A DNA stretch of 64,000 bases from Marinobacter sp. SS21 (GCF_028369065.1 NZ_JAQNDA010000003.1:1-64000), one strand, 5' to 3'. Positions 16,595 through 25,769 are shown, counted from the first letter of the stretch. Program-made: numbers and translations. The notes: generated from the sequence alone by a model not told the origin.

Positions 16595-17844
16595 AAATAA
16601 CCACCGCGAACATCACCGAATCCAGGTTGACTTCGATCGCGCGAACGCTGGTGCTCAACCAGTTGCGTTCCCTGTGCGAGGGTAGCCTGGTGATTACCGA
16701 AGCCGGACAGGGCACCACTCGGTTGGGAGACGGCGACCCCCGCTACCCGGTGGCGGAGTTGCACATCCGGGAGGCCAGCACCTGGCGCGATCTGGTCACC
16801 GGAGGCAGTATTGGCGCTGCCGAAGCCTACGTGGCCGGAGACTGGGGCAGCCCCGATCTGGTCGCCCTGCTGCGCTTCTTCGCCCGCAACGTTGACCGAC
16901 TCAATGCCTTCGAGGATCGCTTCAGCTGGATATCGAAACCTGTCTTGCGAGTTTTGCATCGCCTCAACCGCAACAGCAAGGAGGGTGCCCGCAAGAACAT
17001 CGCCGCCCACTACGATCTCGGAAATGAGTTGTTCGAGGCATTCCTGGACCCCTCCATGATGTATTCCTCCGCCATCTACCCCTCACCGGAGGCGACGTTG
17101 AATCAGGCTGCCAGCCACAAGCTTGACGTGATCTGCCGTAAACTTGAGCTTGGCCCTGGTGACCGGGTGGTGGAAATCGGAACCGGCTGGGGCGGTTTCG
17201 CCATTCACGCGGCCAAGCATTACGGTTGCCACGTCACCACCACCACCATCTCCAGCGCGCAACTGGCGTTGGCGCGCCAGCGGGTCAAGTCGGAAGGTCT
17301 GGAAGCACGGATCACCCTGCTGGCTAACGATTATCGAGACCTATCCGGCCAGTTCGACAAGCTGGTGTCCATCGAAATGATCGAGGCGGTGGGCCCCGAG
17401 TTCCTGGACAGCTACATCGCCCAGCTCAGCCGGCTACTCAAGCCTGATGGCCAGGCTTTGATCCAGGCCATTAACCTTCCGGAACACCGTTACCTTCGGG
17501 CAATCCGAAACGTAGACTTCATCCAGCGTTACATCTTCCCCGGCAGTTTCATCCCCTCGTTCGGAGCCATTCTTGAGTCGGTCAGACTTCGTAGCGATCT
17601 GGTACTGACCCACGTTGAAGACCTGGGCTTTCACTACGCCCGTACGCTGAAGGATTGGCAAGATCGGTTTATGAGCAAGCAGCAACAATTTGAAAGGCTG
17701 GGCTACGATCAGACCTTTCAACGGCTATGGCAGTTCTACTTCGCCTACTGTGAGGCCGGTTTCGCCGAGAGGGCGATTGGCGTTTCTCAGCTTCAGTTGA
17801 GTAAACCCCGCCACCGCGGCCTGGCAGCAAGCTGTTATGGCTAA
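16582..17844 (+). CDS. Cyclopropane-fatty-acid synthase family methyltransferase
   Basis: This 420-residue protein is a SAM-dependent methyltransferase of the Cfa family. It has an N-terminal lipid-binding region (STWRDLVTGGSIGAAEAYVAGDW), the Cfa signature AHYDLGNELFEAFLDPSMMYS (about 142-162), the SAM motif VVEIGTGWGGFA (197-208) and SIEMIEAVG. It transfers a methylene or methyl group to an unsaturated phospholipid acyl chain. Because of its neighbours it may be a fatty-acid methylase rather than a true cyclopropane synthase. The ATG at 16582 follows GGAAGAG; the gene overlaps DUF1365 by 13 nt. Confidence 0.93.
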   Translation: MENVKITTANITESRLTSIARTLVLNQLRSLCEGSLVITEAGQGTTRLGDGDPRYPVAELHIREASTWRDLVTGGSIGAAEAYVAGDWGSPDLVALLRFFARNVDRLNAFEDRFSWISKPVLRVLHRLNRNSKEGARKNIAAHYDLGNELFEAFLDPSMMYSSAIYPSPEATLNQAASHKLDVICRKLELGPGDRVVEIGTGWGGFAIHAAKHYGCHVTTTTISSAQLALARQRVKSEGLEARITLLANDYRDLSGQFDKLVSIEMIEAVGPEFLDSYIAQLSRLLKPDGQALIQAINLPEHRYLRAIRNVDFIQRYIFPGSFIPSFGAILESVRLRSDLVLTHVEDLGFHYARTLKDWQDRFMSKQQQFERLGYDQTFQRLWQFYFAYCEAGFAERAIGVSQLQLSKPRHRGLAASCYG

Positions 17845-18355
17845 CCGCAACGCGCTCGAAAGTGTGTTCAATTTTGCTGCCTTTCAGGCTGGCTGGCTGA
17901 TCTGCGTGCTGTTCACCAACCTGTTGGCAGCCTGCGCAGCCCTAGCACTGATACTGGTACACCTGCGCTGGGTCAGCGCCGTACCGGCTACCGAAGCCCT
18001 GTTCATTCTGGTGGGTACGTTAGCCGGCACTGTGCTCGACAGCCTATGGCTCGCTACCGGTGTACTGAGCACCACACCGGCGAGCAGTCTTGCCCCCCTT
18101 TGGCTGGTGGCACTGTGGGGGTTGTTCATGACCACCCTGAGCCATTCCCTGGCCTGGCTTGGTGGACACCGGGTGTTGCCCTATCTGCTCGCCCCCATTG
18201 CTGGTCCAGCCGCCTACTGGGCCGCTTCCGGCTTGGGAGCCGTCGACATTGGGGATCAGATGCTTGCCACCGGGTTGTTGGCGGTCGGCTGGATGCTCCT
18301 GCTGCCTTCTTTGCTCAGTCTTCGTAAACGTTATTTCCCGAGTTTGGTGCGATGA
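17837..18355 (+). CDS. DUF2878 family membrane protein
   Basis: This 172-residue protein is almost entirely hydrophobic, with about five membrane segments (for example FQAGWLICVLFTNLLAACAA and LFILVGTLAGTVLDSLWLA). It matches DUF2878, whose members travel with Cfa and DUF1365 genes. It overlaps the methyltransferase gene by 8 nt and the next gene by ATGA. Function is unknown; an inner-membrane partner for the lipid-modifying enzymes is plausible. Confidence 0.85.
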   Translation: MANRNALESVFNFAAFQAGWLICVLFTNLLAACAALALILVHLRWVSAVPATEALFILVGTLAGTVLDSLWLATGVLSTTPASSLAPLWLVALWGLFMTTLSHSLAWLGGHRVLPYLLAPIAGPAAYWAASGLGAVDIGDQMLATGLLAVGWMLLLPSLLSLRKRYFPSLVR

Positions 18356-19140
18356 TCAAGCTACGAGCCCTGTTGTTCTGGCAGCGCCTGCCTACCCTGT
18401 TCGGTCTGTTGCCGGCGATGGCTTTGGCTTTACTTGCCTGCCCCAAACTGTACGCCATGGACGCGCAGCAGCGCTTCGTTGGCCGGGCTTATGGTGACAA
18501 CGGCGATCTGCTCTACTCCGAGTTTCATGCGTTGCGGGGCGAATGCATGCAGGGCCAATGGCTTCCGCAGGAACATGAAGTGTTGTATCTGAAACCCGAC
18601 CACGAACTGCCCTTTGCCCGCAAGACCCTAAGCTACGGCAACTCGCTATTGCGCCCCGAAGTGGATTTTCACCAATCTGATTGGCAGGAAACGCTATGGA
18701 TACGCTACCAGGAGGATGAAACGGTCAGAATAGTTTGGCGCCGGGGCGAGACTAAGGAACGGAGCTTCAGCGTTGATCCGCCCTCAGATCTGGTCTTTGA
18801 CGCTGGCTTTGACCATCTGGTTCGCCAGTCCTGGCGCCAGCTGCAGCGTGGTACAGTCGTAGAGTTCCGTTTTCTCGCGCCGACGCGGGCGCGCAGCTAC
18901 CAGTTCCAGCTCAAGCCTCTGGCAACGGACTTGGCCCAGGGCGGGCTGAATGTCGTGATTCGCCCCACTGGCCTGCTCACCCGGATGCTGGTAGCACCTA
19001 TCGAGCTGTCCTATAACCCCAGGGGTTTTTTGACCCGTTTTAATGGTCTCACGAACATCCGTCAGGATGAGCAGGTTCACTATAACGCCGACATCCACTA
19101 CGACGTCCTCCAGCAGCCGGATTGCCGCCTCATTCCCTAA
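18352..19140 (+). CDS. Exported protein of unknown function, last gene of the lipid-modification operon
   Basis: This 262-residue protein has an N-terminal hydrophobic segment (about 12-35) ending LLACPKLYA, a likely signal peptide, so it probably acts in the periplasm. The mature part is beta-rich, with RFVGRAYGDNGDLLYSEFHAL and a late VIRPTGLLTRMLVAPIELSYN region. I do not recognise a named domain. It overlaps DUF2878 by ATGA and ends 86 nt before xthA. A periplasmic sensor or lipid-binding role would fit the context but is speculative. Confidence 0.8.
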   Translation: MIKLRALLFWQRLPTLFGLLPAMALALLACPKLYAMDAQQRFVGRAYGDNGDLLYSEFHALRGECMQGQWLPQEHEVLYLKPDHELPFARKTLSYGNSLLRPEVDFHQSDWQETLWIRYQEDETVRIVWRRGETKERSFSVDPPSDLVFDAGFDHLVRQSWRQLQRGTVVEFRFLAPTRARSYQFQLKPLATDLAQGGLNVVIRPTGLLTRMLVAPIELSYNPRGFLTRFNGLTNIRQDEQVHYNADIHYDVLQQPDCRLIP

Positions 19141-19226
19141 GTTGTTCGCCCGTAAGCCCAGCTCAATTCTATGATAGACTCCACCAGTCCCATAAGCCCA
19201 TGAGCCAATTGAGCAATCGCCCCATG

Positions 19227-20036
19227 ATGTTCGTTTCGTTTAACGTCAACAGTATCCGGACCCGTTTACACCAGCTGCAGGCAGTGATCGACACCTACCA
19301 GCCAGATATTATCGGTCTGCAGGAAACCAAGGTGACGGATGCAGATTTCCCGCTGGCGGACATTGAGGGCATGGGCTATCAGGTACACTTTCACGGCCAG
19401 AAAACGCACTACGGAGTCGCATTATTGTCCCGGCAGAGCCCCGACCGCATTCAAAAAGGCTATCCCTGGGACCCGGAAGATGCCCAACGGCGTTTCATTG
19501 CCGGAGAATTTACCGTGAACGGCCAGAAACTGACGGTGATCAATGGCTACTTCCCCCAAGGCGAGAACCGCAGTCACGAGACCAAGTTCCCGGCCAAGCG
19601 AAAGTTCTACGCCGACCTGTTGACGTATCTGGATGACCTAAAAAATAACGACCATCACATTGTCGTGATGGGCGACGTGAACATCTCGCCCACCGACAAG
19701 GACATTGGTATCGGCGAAGCCAATGCCAAACGCTGGCTGAGAGAAGGCAAGACCAGCTTCCTGCCCGAGGAGCGGGAATGGCTGGCTCAGGTGGAGGCCC
19801 GGGGCCTGACCGATGTGTTCCGCCACCTACACCCGGACGAATCGAACACTTTCAGCTGGTTCGATTACCGTAGCCGGGGCTTTGAACGTGAGCCCAAACG
19901 TGGGCTCAGAATCGACCTGATCATGGCCAGCGACGGACTGTTGGAGCGCGCATCCGAAGCCGGTGTCTCGTACGACATTCGGGGCATGGAAAAGCCCTCT
20001 GATCACTGTCCGGTGTGGACACGGTTCGATTTCTAA
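19227..20036 (+). CDS. xthA: Exodeoxyribonuclease III
   Basis: This 269-residue AP endonuclease and 3'-5' exonuclease for base excision repair follows the E. coli XthA pattern closely: FVSFNVNSIRTRLHQLQ, GLQETKV (metal-binding Glu), NGYFPQGEN, GDVNISPTD, LRIDLIMAS and PSDHCPVW. The ATG at 19227 gives the family length; ATGs at 19224 and 19200 are in frame and none has a strong ribosome-binding site. It is 86 nt downstream of the lipid operon and could be read from it; a TATGAT hexamer at 19170 may give its own promoter. Confidence 0.95.
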   Translation: MFVSFNVNSIRTRLHQLQAVIDTYQPDIIGLQETKVTDADFPLADIEGMGYQVHFHGQKTHYGVALLSRQSPDRIQKGYPWDPEDAQRRFIAGEFTVNGQKLTVINGYFPQGENRSHETKFPAKRKFYADLLTYLDDLKNNDHHIVVMGDVNISPTDKDIGIGEANAKRWLREGKTSFLPEEREWLAQVEARGLTDVFRHLHPDESNTFSWFDYRSRGFEREPKRGLRIDLIMASDGLLERASEAGVSYDIRGMEKPSDHCPVWTRFDF

Positions 20037-20064
20037 GCGCGGGGAATGCAGTGCAGGTCGCCTT

Positions 20065-20697
20065 ATGACGAAAAAAATTAAAACCCGAGACCGCATCCTG
20101 ATCACCAGCCTGTCGCTATTTAACACCGTTGGCGAACCTAACGTGACCACTCTGCTGATCTCCGACGAGCTGGATATCAGTCCGGGTAATCTGTATTACC
20201 ACTTCAAGAGCAAAGGCGACATCGTCACCGAGCTGTTCGACCAGTACGAAACGGAGATGCGGGACCTGCTCGCGGTGCCGCAGGATGCGGCGATCTCACT
20301 GGATCAGATTTCCATATTTCTGCATCTGATGTTTGAAGCGGTGTCCCGCTACCGCTTCCTCTATCAGGATCTGGTGAATGTGCTGTCGCGATACGAGAGT
20401 CTACAGTCCAGGTTTCGCAGAATCCTCGCAAAAAAACGCTCGGCCTTCCGCACCATTTGCACCAGTTTGAGCCATCAGGGAATTGCGGACTTCTCTCTAC
20501 AGGAACTTGAAGCCCTGTGCGAACAACTAACGATAACCATTTGTTATTGGGTTAGTTTCGACAGTCTTTCGCATTTGGAAGATCGTGAAGCCATCGATCC
20601 GGGGCGGGGGGTCTACCAGATGATGCACCTCATACTTCCCTACCTCAAAGAGACGGAAAAGGACGAGGTGTATCTGCTAAGTCAAGAGTACCTTTAG
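20065..20697 (+). CDS. TetR-family regulator, PhaD-like
   Basis: This 210-residue regulator has an N-terminal TetR helix-turn-helix (KTRDRILITSLSLFNTVGEP, then DELDISPGNLYYHFKSKGDI). This start closely resembles PhaD, the activator of phasin genes in pseudomonads. A phasin gene lies directly convergent at 20840, which supports a link to polyhydroxyalkanoate granules. The ATG at 20065 lies 28 nt after the xthA stop. Its last five codons (SQEYL) form the first unit of a 16-bp tandem array that continues past the stop. Confidence 0.85.
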   Translation: MTKKIKTRDRILITSLSLFNTVGEPNVTTLLISDELDISPGNLYYHFKSKGDIVTELFDQYETEMRDLLAVPQDAAISLDQISIFLHLMFEAVSRYRFLYQDLVNVLSRYESLQSRFRRILAKKRSAFRTICTSLSHQGIADFSLQELEALCEQLTITICYWVSFDSLSHLEDREAIDPGRGVYQMMHLILPYLKETEKDEVYLLSQEYL

Positions 20698-20807
20698 GCA
20701 AGAGTACCGATAGCCAAGAGTACCGACAGCCAAGAGTACCGACAGCCAAGAGTACCGACAGCCAAGAGCACGTGTAGCCAGGAATACCGTGAGTCAGGCT
20801 TACCGTG
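20680..20807. repeat. Eight 16-bp tandem repeats starting in the 3' end of the TetR gene
   Basis: Units of consensus AGCCAAGAGTACCGAC run without gaps from 20680 to 20807. Units 3 to 5 (20712-20759) are identical, and outer units diverge. Unit 1 (20680-20695) is the coding sequence for SQEYL. The array fills most of the space between the convergent TetR and phasin genes. Confidence 0.95.
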
Positions 20808-20839
20808 GAGCCTGACGCACCCGTCACCGGCCAATATCA

Positions 20840-21250
20840 TTAATTGTCTTCAGGCGATTCGCCTCGCAGGCGGCGGATTTCCGCCTCCAGCACGGCTATA
20901 CGCCGCTCCATTTCTTCTATCTCTTCCCGGCGGTGGATACCCAGTCGGCGCAGCGCTCCGGAAACCCGCTGATCAAAAAGATTCTCCAGTTTGTCCCAGG
21001 TGCCCGTGGCCCGCTCACGAACGTCTTCCACTCGATCCTCAACCTGCTTGACGTGTTTCTCGACAACGTCGCGAGTCTTGCTTTCTAGCTGCTCACCTTC
21101 GTGGACAAGACGCTCAAAAAATCGGCCAGCATCTTCTTCCGCCTTGGTATATGCCCCTAACCCGGCGAGCCAGATTTGCCGGGCTGAATCTTTGATTTTA
21201 TTCGCCAACTGGGGATCGTTTTCGGGCGGGGTCTGCTGTTCGTCAGACAT
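20840..21250 (-). CDS. Phasin-family protein (PHA granule-associated)
   Basis: This 136-residue acidic, charge-rich helical protein has a phasin-like N-terminal part (KDSARQIWLAGLGAYTKAEEDAGRFFERLVHEGE) and a long amphipathic/coiled-coil C-terminus (EEIEEMERRIAVLEAEIRRLRGE). Phasins coat polyhydroxyalkanoate granules. It matches the PhaI/PhaF N-terminal type but lacks the histone-like tail of PhaF. The convergent PhaD-like regulator supports the call. Confidence 0.88.
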   Translation of the reverse strand: MSDEQQTPPENDPQLANKIKDSARQIWLAGLGAYTKAEEDAGRFFERLVHEGEQLESKTRDVVEKHVKQVEDRVEDVRERATGTWDKLENLFDQRVSGALRRLGIHRREEIEEMERRIAVLEAEIRRLRGESPEDN

Positions 21251-21736
21251 TCTAAAACCTCTGGCTTTGTCTGTTTGGGAGTCTCAAATAGAGGCGATCG
21301 CATTCCATGCGTCTGGGTGGTCTCTGTTCCAATCCAGAACTCCCCTGAGGCCTCAACACGATAAGCTATTGTATTACACCGCCGCCATAAATTCAGTTCC
21401 ATTATGCGGTACGGGGAGTCAAAAAATCGGGGTCGCTTCTGAACGCTATAAGTACAACCTTCATATACCAAAATGTACTCAAAGTATCGGCGTTCCGCCT
21501 TGAACTGTTCACATTATCGTCAATACTTCCCTATACCGGTGTCCCTGCTGATGCCGGTTTGTCTGGAAGTCTTTCATGGATACTACTCGCACGCCTCTGC
21601 CCGGCCATCAGCGCCGGGCTTTTTTTGCCCGCTCGTCCCGTTTTTTTTCACGGATTTCCATGCCCGATGTGGCGCCCGCAGTCTGACAAAGGACCGACAG
21701 CTGTGTCATCATAACGATTTAACCCATGGGTGACGT
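21251..21736. other. Divergent spacer between phasin and DUF442 genes, with an orphan terminator
   Basis: There is no convincing coding frame in these 486 nt (the 21473-21733 frame looks random). The only strong signal is the intrinsic terminator at 21599-21626, which no annotated plus-strand gene requires. A second T8 run is at 21641-21648. No promoter with two good hexamers is visible to me. Confidence 0.5.
21599..21626 (+). terminator. Orphan intrinsic terminator
   Basis: Stem GCCCGGC/GCCGGGC (21599-21605/21613-21619) with a 7-nt loop is followed by seven T. It faces the plus strand between two divergent genes, so it would end a short transcript starting after about 21250, or act as a leader attenuator for the DUF442 gene. 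Confidence 0.75.
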
Positions 21737-22165
21737 ATGGATATCAGAAAGATTGATGAAACCATTGCGGTATCACCGCAAATTCAGCCCGACGACATTC
21801 GCGAAATCGCGGCATTGGGCTACCGCACCGTGATTGCCAACCGCCCCGACCAGGAGGAGTTTGGCCAGCCCTTGATGTCGGAAATTGAAGCCGCCGCGAA
21901 GGAACACGGGTTGCAGTGGATTTATCAGCCGGTGGAGTCTGGCAACATTTTCGACCGCGATGTGGAACAGTTTGGCGCACTGGTGGCGAACGCCGAAAAG
22001 CCCATCCTGGCGTTTTGCCGCTCAGGAACCCGTTGCTGCGCGCTCTGGGCGATGAGCAATGCAAAAGATACACCCGCAGATGCGCTGATCATCAAGGCCA
22101 GGGCCGCTGGCTACGACCTCAGTGGGCTCAAACCCCGCCTGCTGCAACAAACCGAACAGAGCTGA
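21737..22165 (+). CDS. DUF442/TIGR01244 family phosphatase-like or sulfur transferase protein
   Basis: This 142-residue protein matches the TIGR01244 family: RKIDETIAVSPQIQPDDI, YRTVIANRPDQEE and the catalytic-loop region LAFCRSGTRCCALWA (CX5R), which resembles dual-specificity phosphatase and rhodanese active sites. Homologues fused to a metallo-beta-lactamase domain take part in sulfide detoxification. Here the protein is stand-alone. hemH follows after 40 nt. Confidence 0.85.
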   Translation: MDIRKIDETIAVSPQIQPDDIREIAALGYRTVIANRPDQEEFGQPLMSEIEAAAKEHGLQWIYQPVESGNIFDRDVEQFGALVANAEKPILAFCRSGTRCCALWAMSNAKDTPADALIIKARAAGYDLSGLKPRLLQQTEQS

Positions 22166-22205
22166 CCGCCACTACCCACCCGGGCCTGCAAGGACACCAT
22201 CACAC

Positions 22206-23297
22206 ATGCAATACAAAGGTGCTGAGCAATTTGCTCATGGCCAGCCGGACAAATTCGGGGTGTTGATCACCAACCTGGGCACCCCCGACGCCCCAACAAC
22301 CTCCGCACTCCGACGTTACCTCTCGGAATTCCTGGCCGATCCGCGGGTGGTCGAAGTGCCCAGGCTGCTTTGGTGGCTGGTGTTGCACGGCGTCATCCTG
22401 AGAATACGCCCTCCACGGTCCGCCAAGGCCTATCAAAAAGTGTGGACCCAAGAGGGCTCGCCCCTGCTTATCCACACCCGCAACCAATGCAGCGCGATCC
22501 AGGCCACCCTGAGCAAACGTTACGGAGATAAAGTGGTGGTGCAGTTCGCCATGCGCTACGGCAACCCATCCATTGCCAGCGCCCTGGACACCTTCCAGGA
22601 GCAGGGTGTGCGGCAGTTGCTGATATTGCCTCTGTATCCGCAGTATTCCGCCTCCACCTCCGCCTCTACCTTTGACGCCATTGCCGCCGATTACACCCGA
22701 CGGCGTTGGCTGCCGGATATCCGCTTTGTCAGTCATTACCCGGATTTTCCGCCTTACATTGAAGCCATGGCCACCCACATTGAGCAACATTGGCAGCAAC
22801 AAGGACGTCATCAGAAGCTGATCCTGTCATACCACGGGATTCCACAGAAGTATCTGCATCGAGGTGACCCCTACTACTGCGAATGCCACCAAACTTCCCG
22901 CTTGCTGGCAGATAGGCTGGGGCTCGCCGAGGATCAGTATCAGACGACCTTTCAGTCCCGCTTTGGTCGGGAAGCCTGGTTACAGCCCTACACCGATGAA
23001 ACGCTAAAACAGCTGGCGACCAATGGCACGCAGAGTGTCGATGTGTTCTGTCCGGGTTTCTCGGCCGATTGCCTGGAAACCATCGAAGAAATTGACGAGG
23101 AAAACCGGGGCTTTTTCCTGGGGGCCGGGGGCAAGGCGTTTAGTTACATTCCCGCATTGAACAGCTCGCCTGCTCACATCGACGCATTGGTTCAACTGAT
23201 CGAGAGAAATCTGCAGGGCTGGGAACTGTCCACTGACGCGCCCGAAGCGTCGCAGCAAAGCCGACTACGGGCTACCGCTTTGGGCGCCCCCCGCTAG
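22206..23297 (+). CDS. hemH: Ferrochelatase
   Basis: HemH (363 residues) inserts Fe2+ into protoporphyrin IX, the last step of heme synthesis. The family start [15 protein letters not shown] is intact, as are the catalytic His region [16 protein letters not shown] and [15 protein letters not shown] with its conserved Glu. The ATG at 22206 begins MQYKGAEQF; the C-terminal extension after LVQLIERNL is short and variable. It lies 40 nt downstream of the DUF442 gene. Confidence 0.96.
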   Translation: MQYKGAEQFAHGQPDKFGVLITNLGTPDAPTTSALRRYLSEFLADPRVVEVPRLLWWLVLHGVILRIRPPRSAKAYQKVWTQEGSPLLIHTRNQCSAIQATLSKRYGDKVVVQFAMRYGNPSIASALDTFQEQGVRQLLILPLYPQYSASTSASTFDAIAADYTRRRWLPDIRFVSHYPDFPPYIEAMATHIEQHWQQQGRHQKLILSYHGIPQKYLHRGDPYYCECHQTSRLLADRLGLAEDQYQTTFQSRFGREAWLQPYTDETLKQLATNGTQSVDVFCPGFSADCLETIEEIDEENRGFFLGAGGKAFSYIPALNSSPAHIDALVQLIERNLQGWELSTDAPEASQQSRLRATALGAPR

Positions 23298-23407
23298 AGA
23301 GGGCCACGGCGAGTGGAAACCCTGCACCCAAAACCGCGTCATACCAAAGAAGCCGGAGTACCGTGTTTGGGGCAGGAGCCCCTACTCGGCAACAGGAATC
23401 GACAAGC

Positions 23408-24148
23408 ATGAAACTCAACTGCGACCTGGGCGAAAGTTACGGCGCCTGGACCATGGGCCAAGACGATCAGGTGATGCCGCTGATCGACATGGCCAATATT
23501 GCCTGCGGCTTTCACGCCGGCGATCCAGTGACCATGCGCAACGCCGTATCCCTGGCGGCAAAGAACGGGGTACAGATCGGCGCGCACCCTTCCTACCAGG
23601 ACCTGGTGGGCTTTGGCCGCCGCTCAATCGCCCATTCGCCAGACGAAGTCACCGCATTGATGCTTTACCAGTTAGGGGCCCTGGAGGGCATCTGTCGGGC
23701 GGAGGGCGTTGAGCTCAGCTACGTGAAACCTCACGGTGCCCTCAATAACGACATGATGAAAGATCCCGCCCTGCTTGAAACGGTTATGCAGGCGGTCATT
23801 TGCTACCGTTCAGACCTGGCGCTGATGATTCCAGCGACCTCCAAGTACCGGGAACACCGCGCCCTGGCCGAACGGGTTGGGCTTCCGTTAATCCTCGAAG
23901 CCTTCGCCGACCGCGCCTACGACGATGCCGGCCAGTTGGTGCCTCGCAGCCAGCCAGGCGCCGTGCATCACGCGCCCGAGGTCATCGTCCAACAGGCGCT
24001 GTCGTTTGCCAACCAGGGCGGGCTACGCAGCATATCCGGCCAATGGCTTGAGCTACCGGCAGAGAGCCTATGCGTCCACGGAGACAACGCAGCCGCCCTG
24101 GAAGCGGTGCGCGCGATTCGCCAGGCCTTTGCTGAACGCAGCCAATGA
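23408..24148 (+). CDS. pxpA: 5-oxoprolinase subunit A (LamB/YcsF family)
   Basis: PxpA (246 residues) is part of the three-subunit prokaryotic 5-oxoprolinase that uses ATP to open 5-oxoproline to glutamate. The sequence shows [40 protein letters not shown] and [11 protein letters not shown]. The ATG at 23408 is the family start. It is followed by pxpB and pxpC with ATGA overlaps, so the operon is complete. Confidence 0.95.
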   Translation: MKLNCDLGESYGAWTMGQDDQVMPLIDMANIACGFHAGDPVTMRNAVSLAAKNGVQIGAHPSYQDLVGFGRRSIAHSPDEVTALMLYQLGALEGICRAEGVELSYVKPHGALNNDMMKDPALLETVMQAVICYRSDLALMIPATSKYREHRALAERVGLPLILEAFADRAYDDAGQLVPRSQPGAVHHAPEVIVQQALSFANQGGLRSISGQWLELPAESLCVHGDNAAALEAVRAIRQAFAERSQ

Positions 24149-24825
24149 TCTCCTGCGTGTCTGACGACAGCATCCTGATTCGGCTGGGGGAATCCATCGA
24201 CCCCGACTTAACCGCCCGAATCGCGGCGCTCTGCATCGCCATAGAATCGCAGCATAGCGCCTGGGTCACCGACGTGGTGCCCTCTTACACCACGGTCCTG
24301 GTCAGCTACGACCCCTCAATGATTGATTTCCGACGGGCCCGACAGGCGCTGGTCCCGCTGCTGCACAGTAGTACAGAGGCCGGAACCGTTGCCCCGGCCC
24401 GATCAGGCACGGTCCATGAGATCCCCGTTTACTACGCGCCCGAAAGCGGACCGGATTTGCAGAACCTGGCGTACAACAAGAGCCTTTCGGTTGCCAAGGT
24501 AATCCAGTACCACACCGCTGTCACCTATCAGGTCTTTGCCATAGGGTTCCTGCCGGGCTTTGGCTTTCTTGGCTCAGTGGCTGAGGCGATCGCAACCCCC
24601 CGGCGCCAGTCCCCCCGCAAGCAGGTGCCGGCCGGCAGCGTGGGGATTGCCAACCAGCAAACCGCCATCTACCCCAAAGCCTCCCCCGGCGGCTGGCAGC
24701 TTATTGGCCGCAGCCCGGTCACCATGTTTGATGTGGATGGGCTGTCACGTCTTAAGGTGGGCGACGGCGTACGCTTCCATGCCGTCAGCCGCAGCGAGTA
24801 CCTGAACCTGGGGGGAACTCTGTGA
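24145..24825 (+). CDS. pxpB: 5-oxoprolinase subunit B (KipI/AHS1 family)
   Basis: This 226-residue subunit has the allophanate-hydrolase-1 domain, including [20 protein letters not shown], the conserved [18 protein letters not shown] stretch and [15 protein letters not shown]. It works with PxpC to hydrolyse 5-oxoproline. It overlaps pxpA and pxpC by 4 nt each. Confidence 0.95.
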   Translation: MISCVSDDSILIRLGESIDPDLTARIAALCIAIESQHSAWVTDVVPSYTTVLVSYDPSMIDFRRARQALVPLLHSSTEAGTVAPARSGTVHEIPVYYAPESGPDLQNLAYNKSLSVAKVIQYHTAVTYQVFAIGFLPGFGFLGSVAEAIATPRRQSPRKQVPAGSVGIANQQTAIYPKASPGGWQLIGRSPVTMFDVDGLSRLKVGDGVRFHAVSRSEYLNLGGTL

Positions 24826-25769
24826 AATTGCTGCGAGTGATTGCGCCAGGGCCGCGCACCACGGTTCAGGACAGCGGACGACGCCACTTTCAAAAGCACG
24901 GTCTGGCCGAAGGGGGGGCGGCTGACCGTCACGCCTTCCTCTGGGCAAATAAACTGCTGGACAACGACCTTAATGCCGCCTGCCTGGAAATCACCCTGGG
25001 GGGATTCGAAGCCGAGGCCCTTGCCCACGTCTCCATCGCCCTGACCGGTGCCGATACTCGCCCGAGGATCAACGGCATCGCCGTTGCAATGTGGCAAACA
25101 CTGCAGCTGACACCTGGCGACCGGCTCTCCATGACGTCGGCCGCCAGCGGCCGTTACTGTTATCTCGCCATTCGCGGCGGCCTGCAGGCCCCTACCTTGT
25201 TTGGCAGCGCGACGGTTGTCGTAAGGGAGCAGTTCGATGAACTCCGGCCCCTCGCCCGTGGCGATACCCTGACCGGATTCGACACATCACCGGCGAAACC
25301 CGCGCGGATGCCGGTGGCAGACCGACCCATCTACGGCGCCCCGCTAAAACTGCGGCTGATTCCCGGGTACCAGTACAGCCAATTCAGCCAGACTGACCGG
25401 GCCCGGTTCCTGTCTTCGGAGTACCGTGTCAGCACCCAGTCGGACCGCATGGGGTTCAAGCTTGAAGGTGCCGCGCTACAGGATCCGCCTCCGGGCATTG
25501 TCTCTGAAGGCATCGCTCTGGGCTCGGTACAGGTTCCGGGCGACGGTGACCCGATCGTGCTGCTAAAAGACCGGCAGACGATTGGCGGCTATCCCAAACT
25601 GGGCACACTATGCGCGCTGGATTGCTATCGACTCGCCCAGGCCCAACCGGGACAGGCTGTCGGCTTTGAGGTGTCTGATATCGCCACCACGCAAAACGAA
25701 CGCATGCTGTTTGAGAGTATGTTCCGAAATACACACTGGAATAAATGCGGCGACGGGCTCGCCTGGTAA
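24822..25769 (+). CDS. pxpC: 5-oxoprolinase subunit C (KipA/AHS2 family)
   Basis: This 315-residue biotin-dependent-carboxylase-like subunit starts [20 protein letters not shown] and has the AHS2 features HGLAEGGAADRHAFLWAN and LKDRQTIGGYPKLGTL. It is the last gene of pxpABC. About 100 nt follow before the tRNA gene on the other strand; no clear terminator is seen. Confidence 0.95.
   Translation: MKLLRVIAPGPRTTVQDSGRRHFQKHGLAEGGAADRHAFLWANKLLDNDLNAACLEITLGGFEAEALAHVSIALTGADTRPRINGIAVAMWQTLQLTPGDRLSMTSAASGRYCYLAIRGGLQAPTLFGSATVVVREQFDELRPLARGDTLTGFDTSPAKPARMPVADRPIYGAPLKLRLIPGYQYSQFSQTDRARFLSSEYRVSTQSDRMGFKLEGAALQDPPPGIVSEGIALGSVQVPGDGDPIVLLKDRQTIGGYPKLGTLCALDCYRLAQAQPGQAVGFEVSDIATTQNERMLFESMFRNTHWNKCGDGLAW

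Noticed and set aside
21473..21733. 86-codon open frame over the orphan terminator
   Set aside because: Composition is random-looking, it spans a terminator hairpin, and no ribosome-binding site is present.
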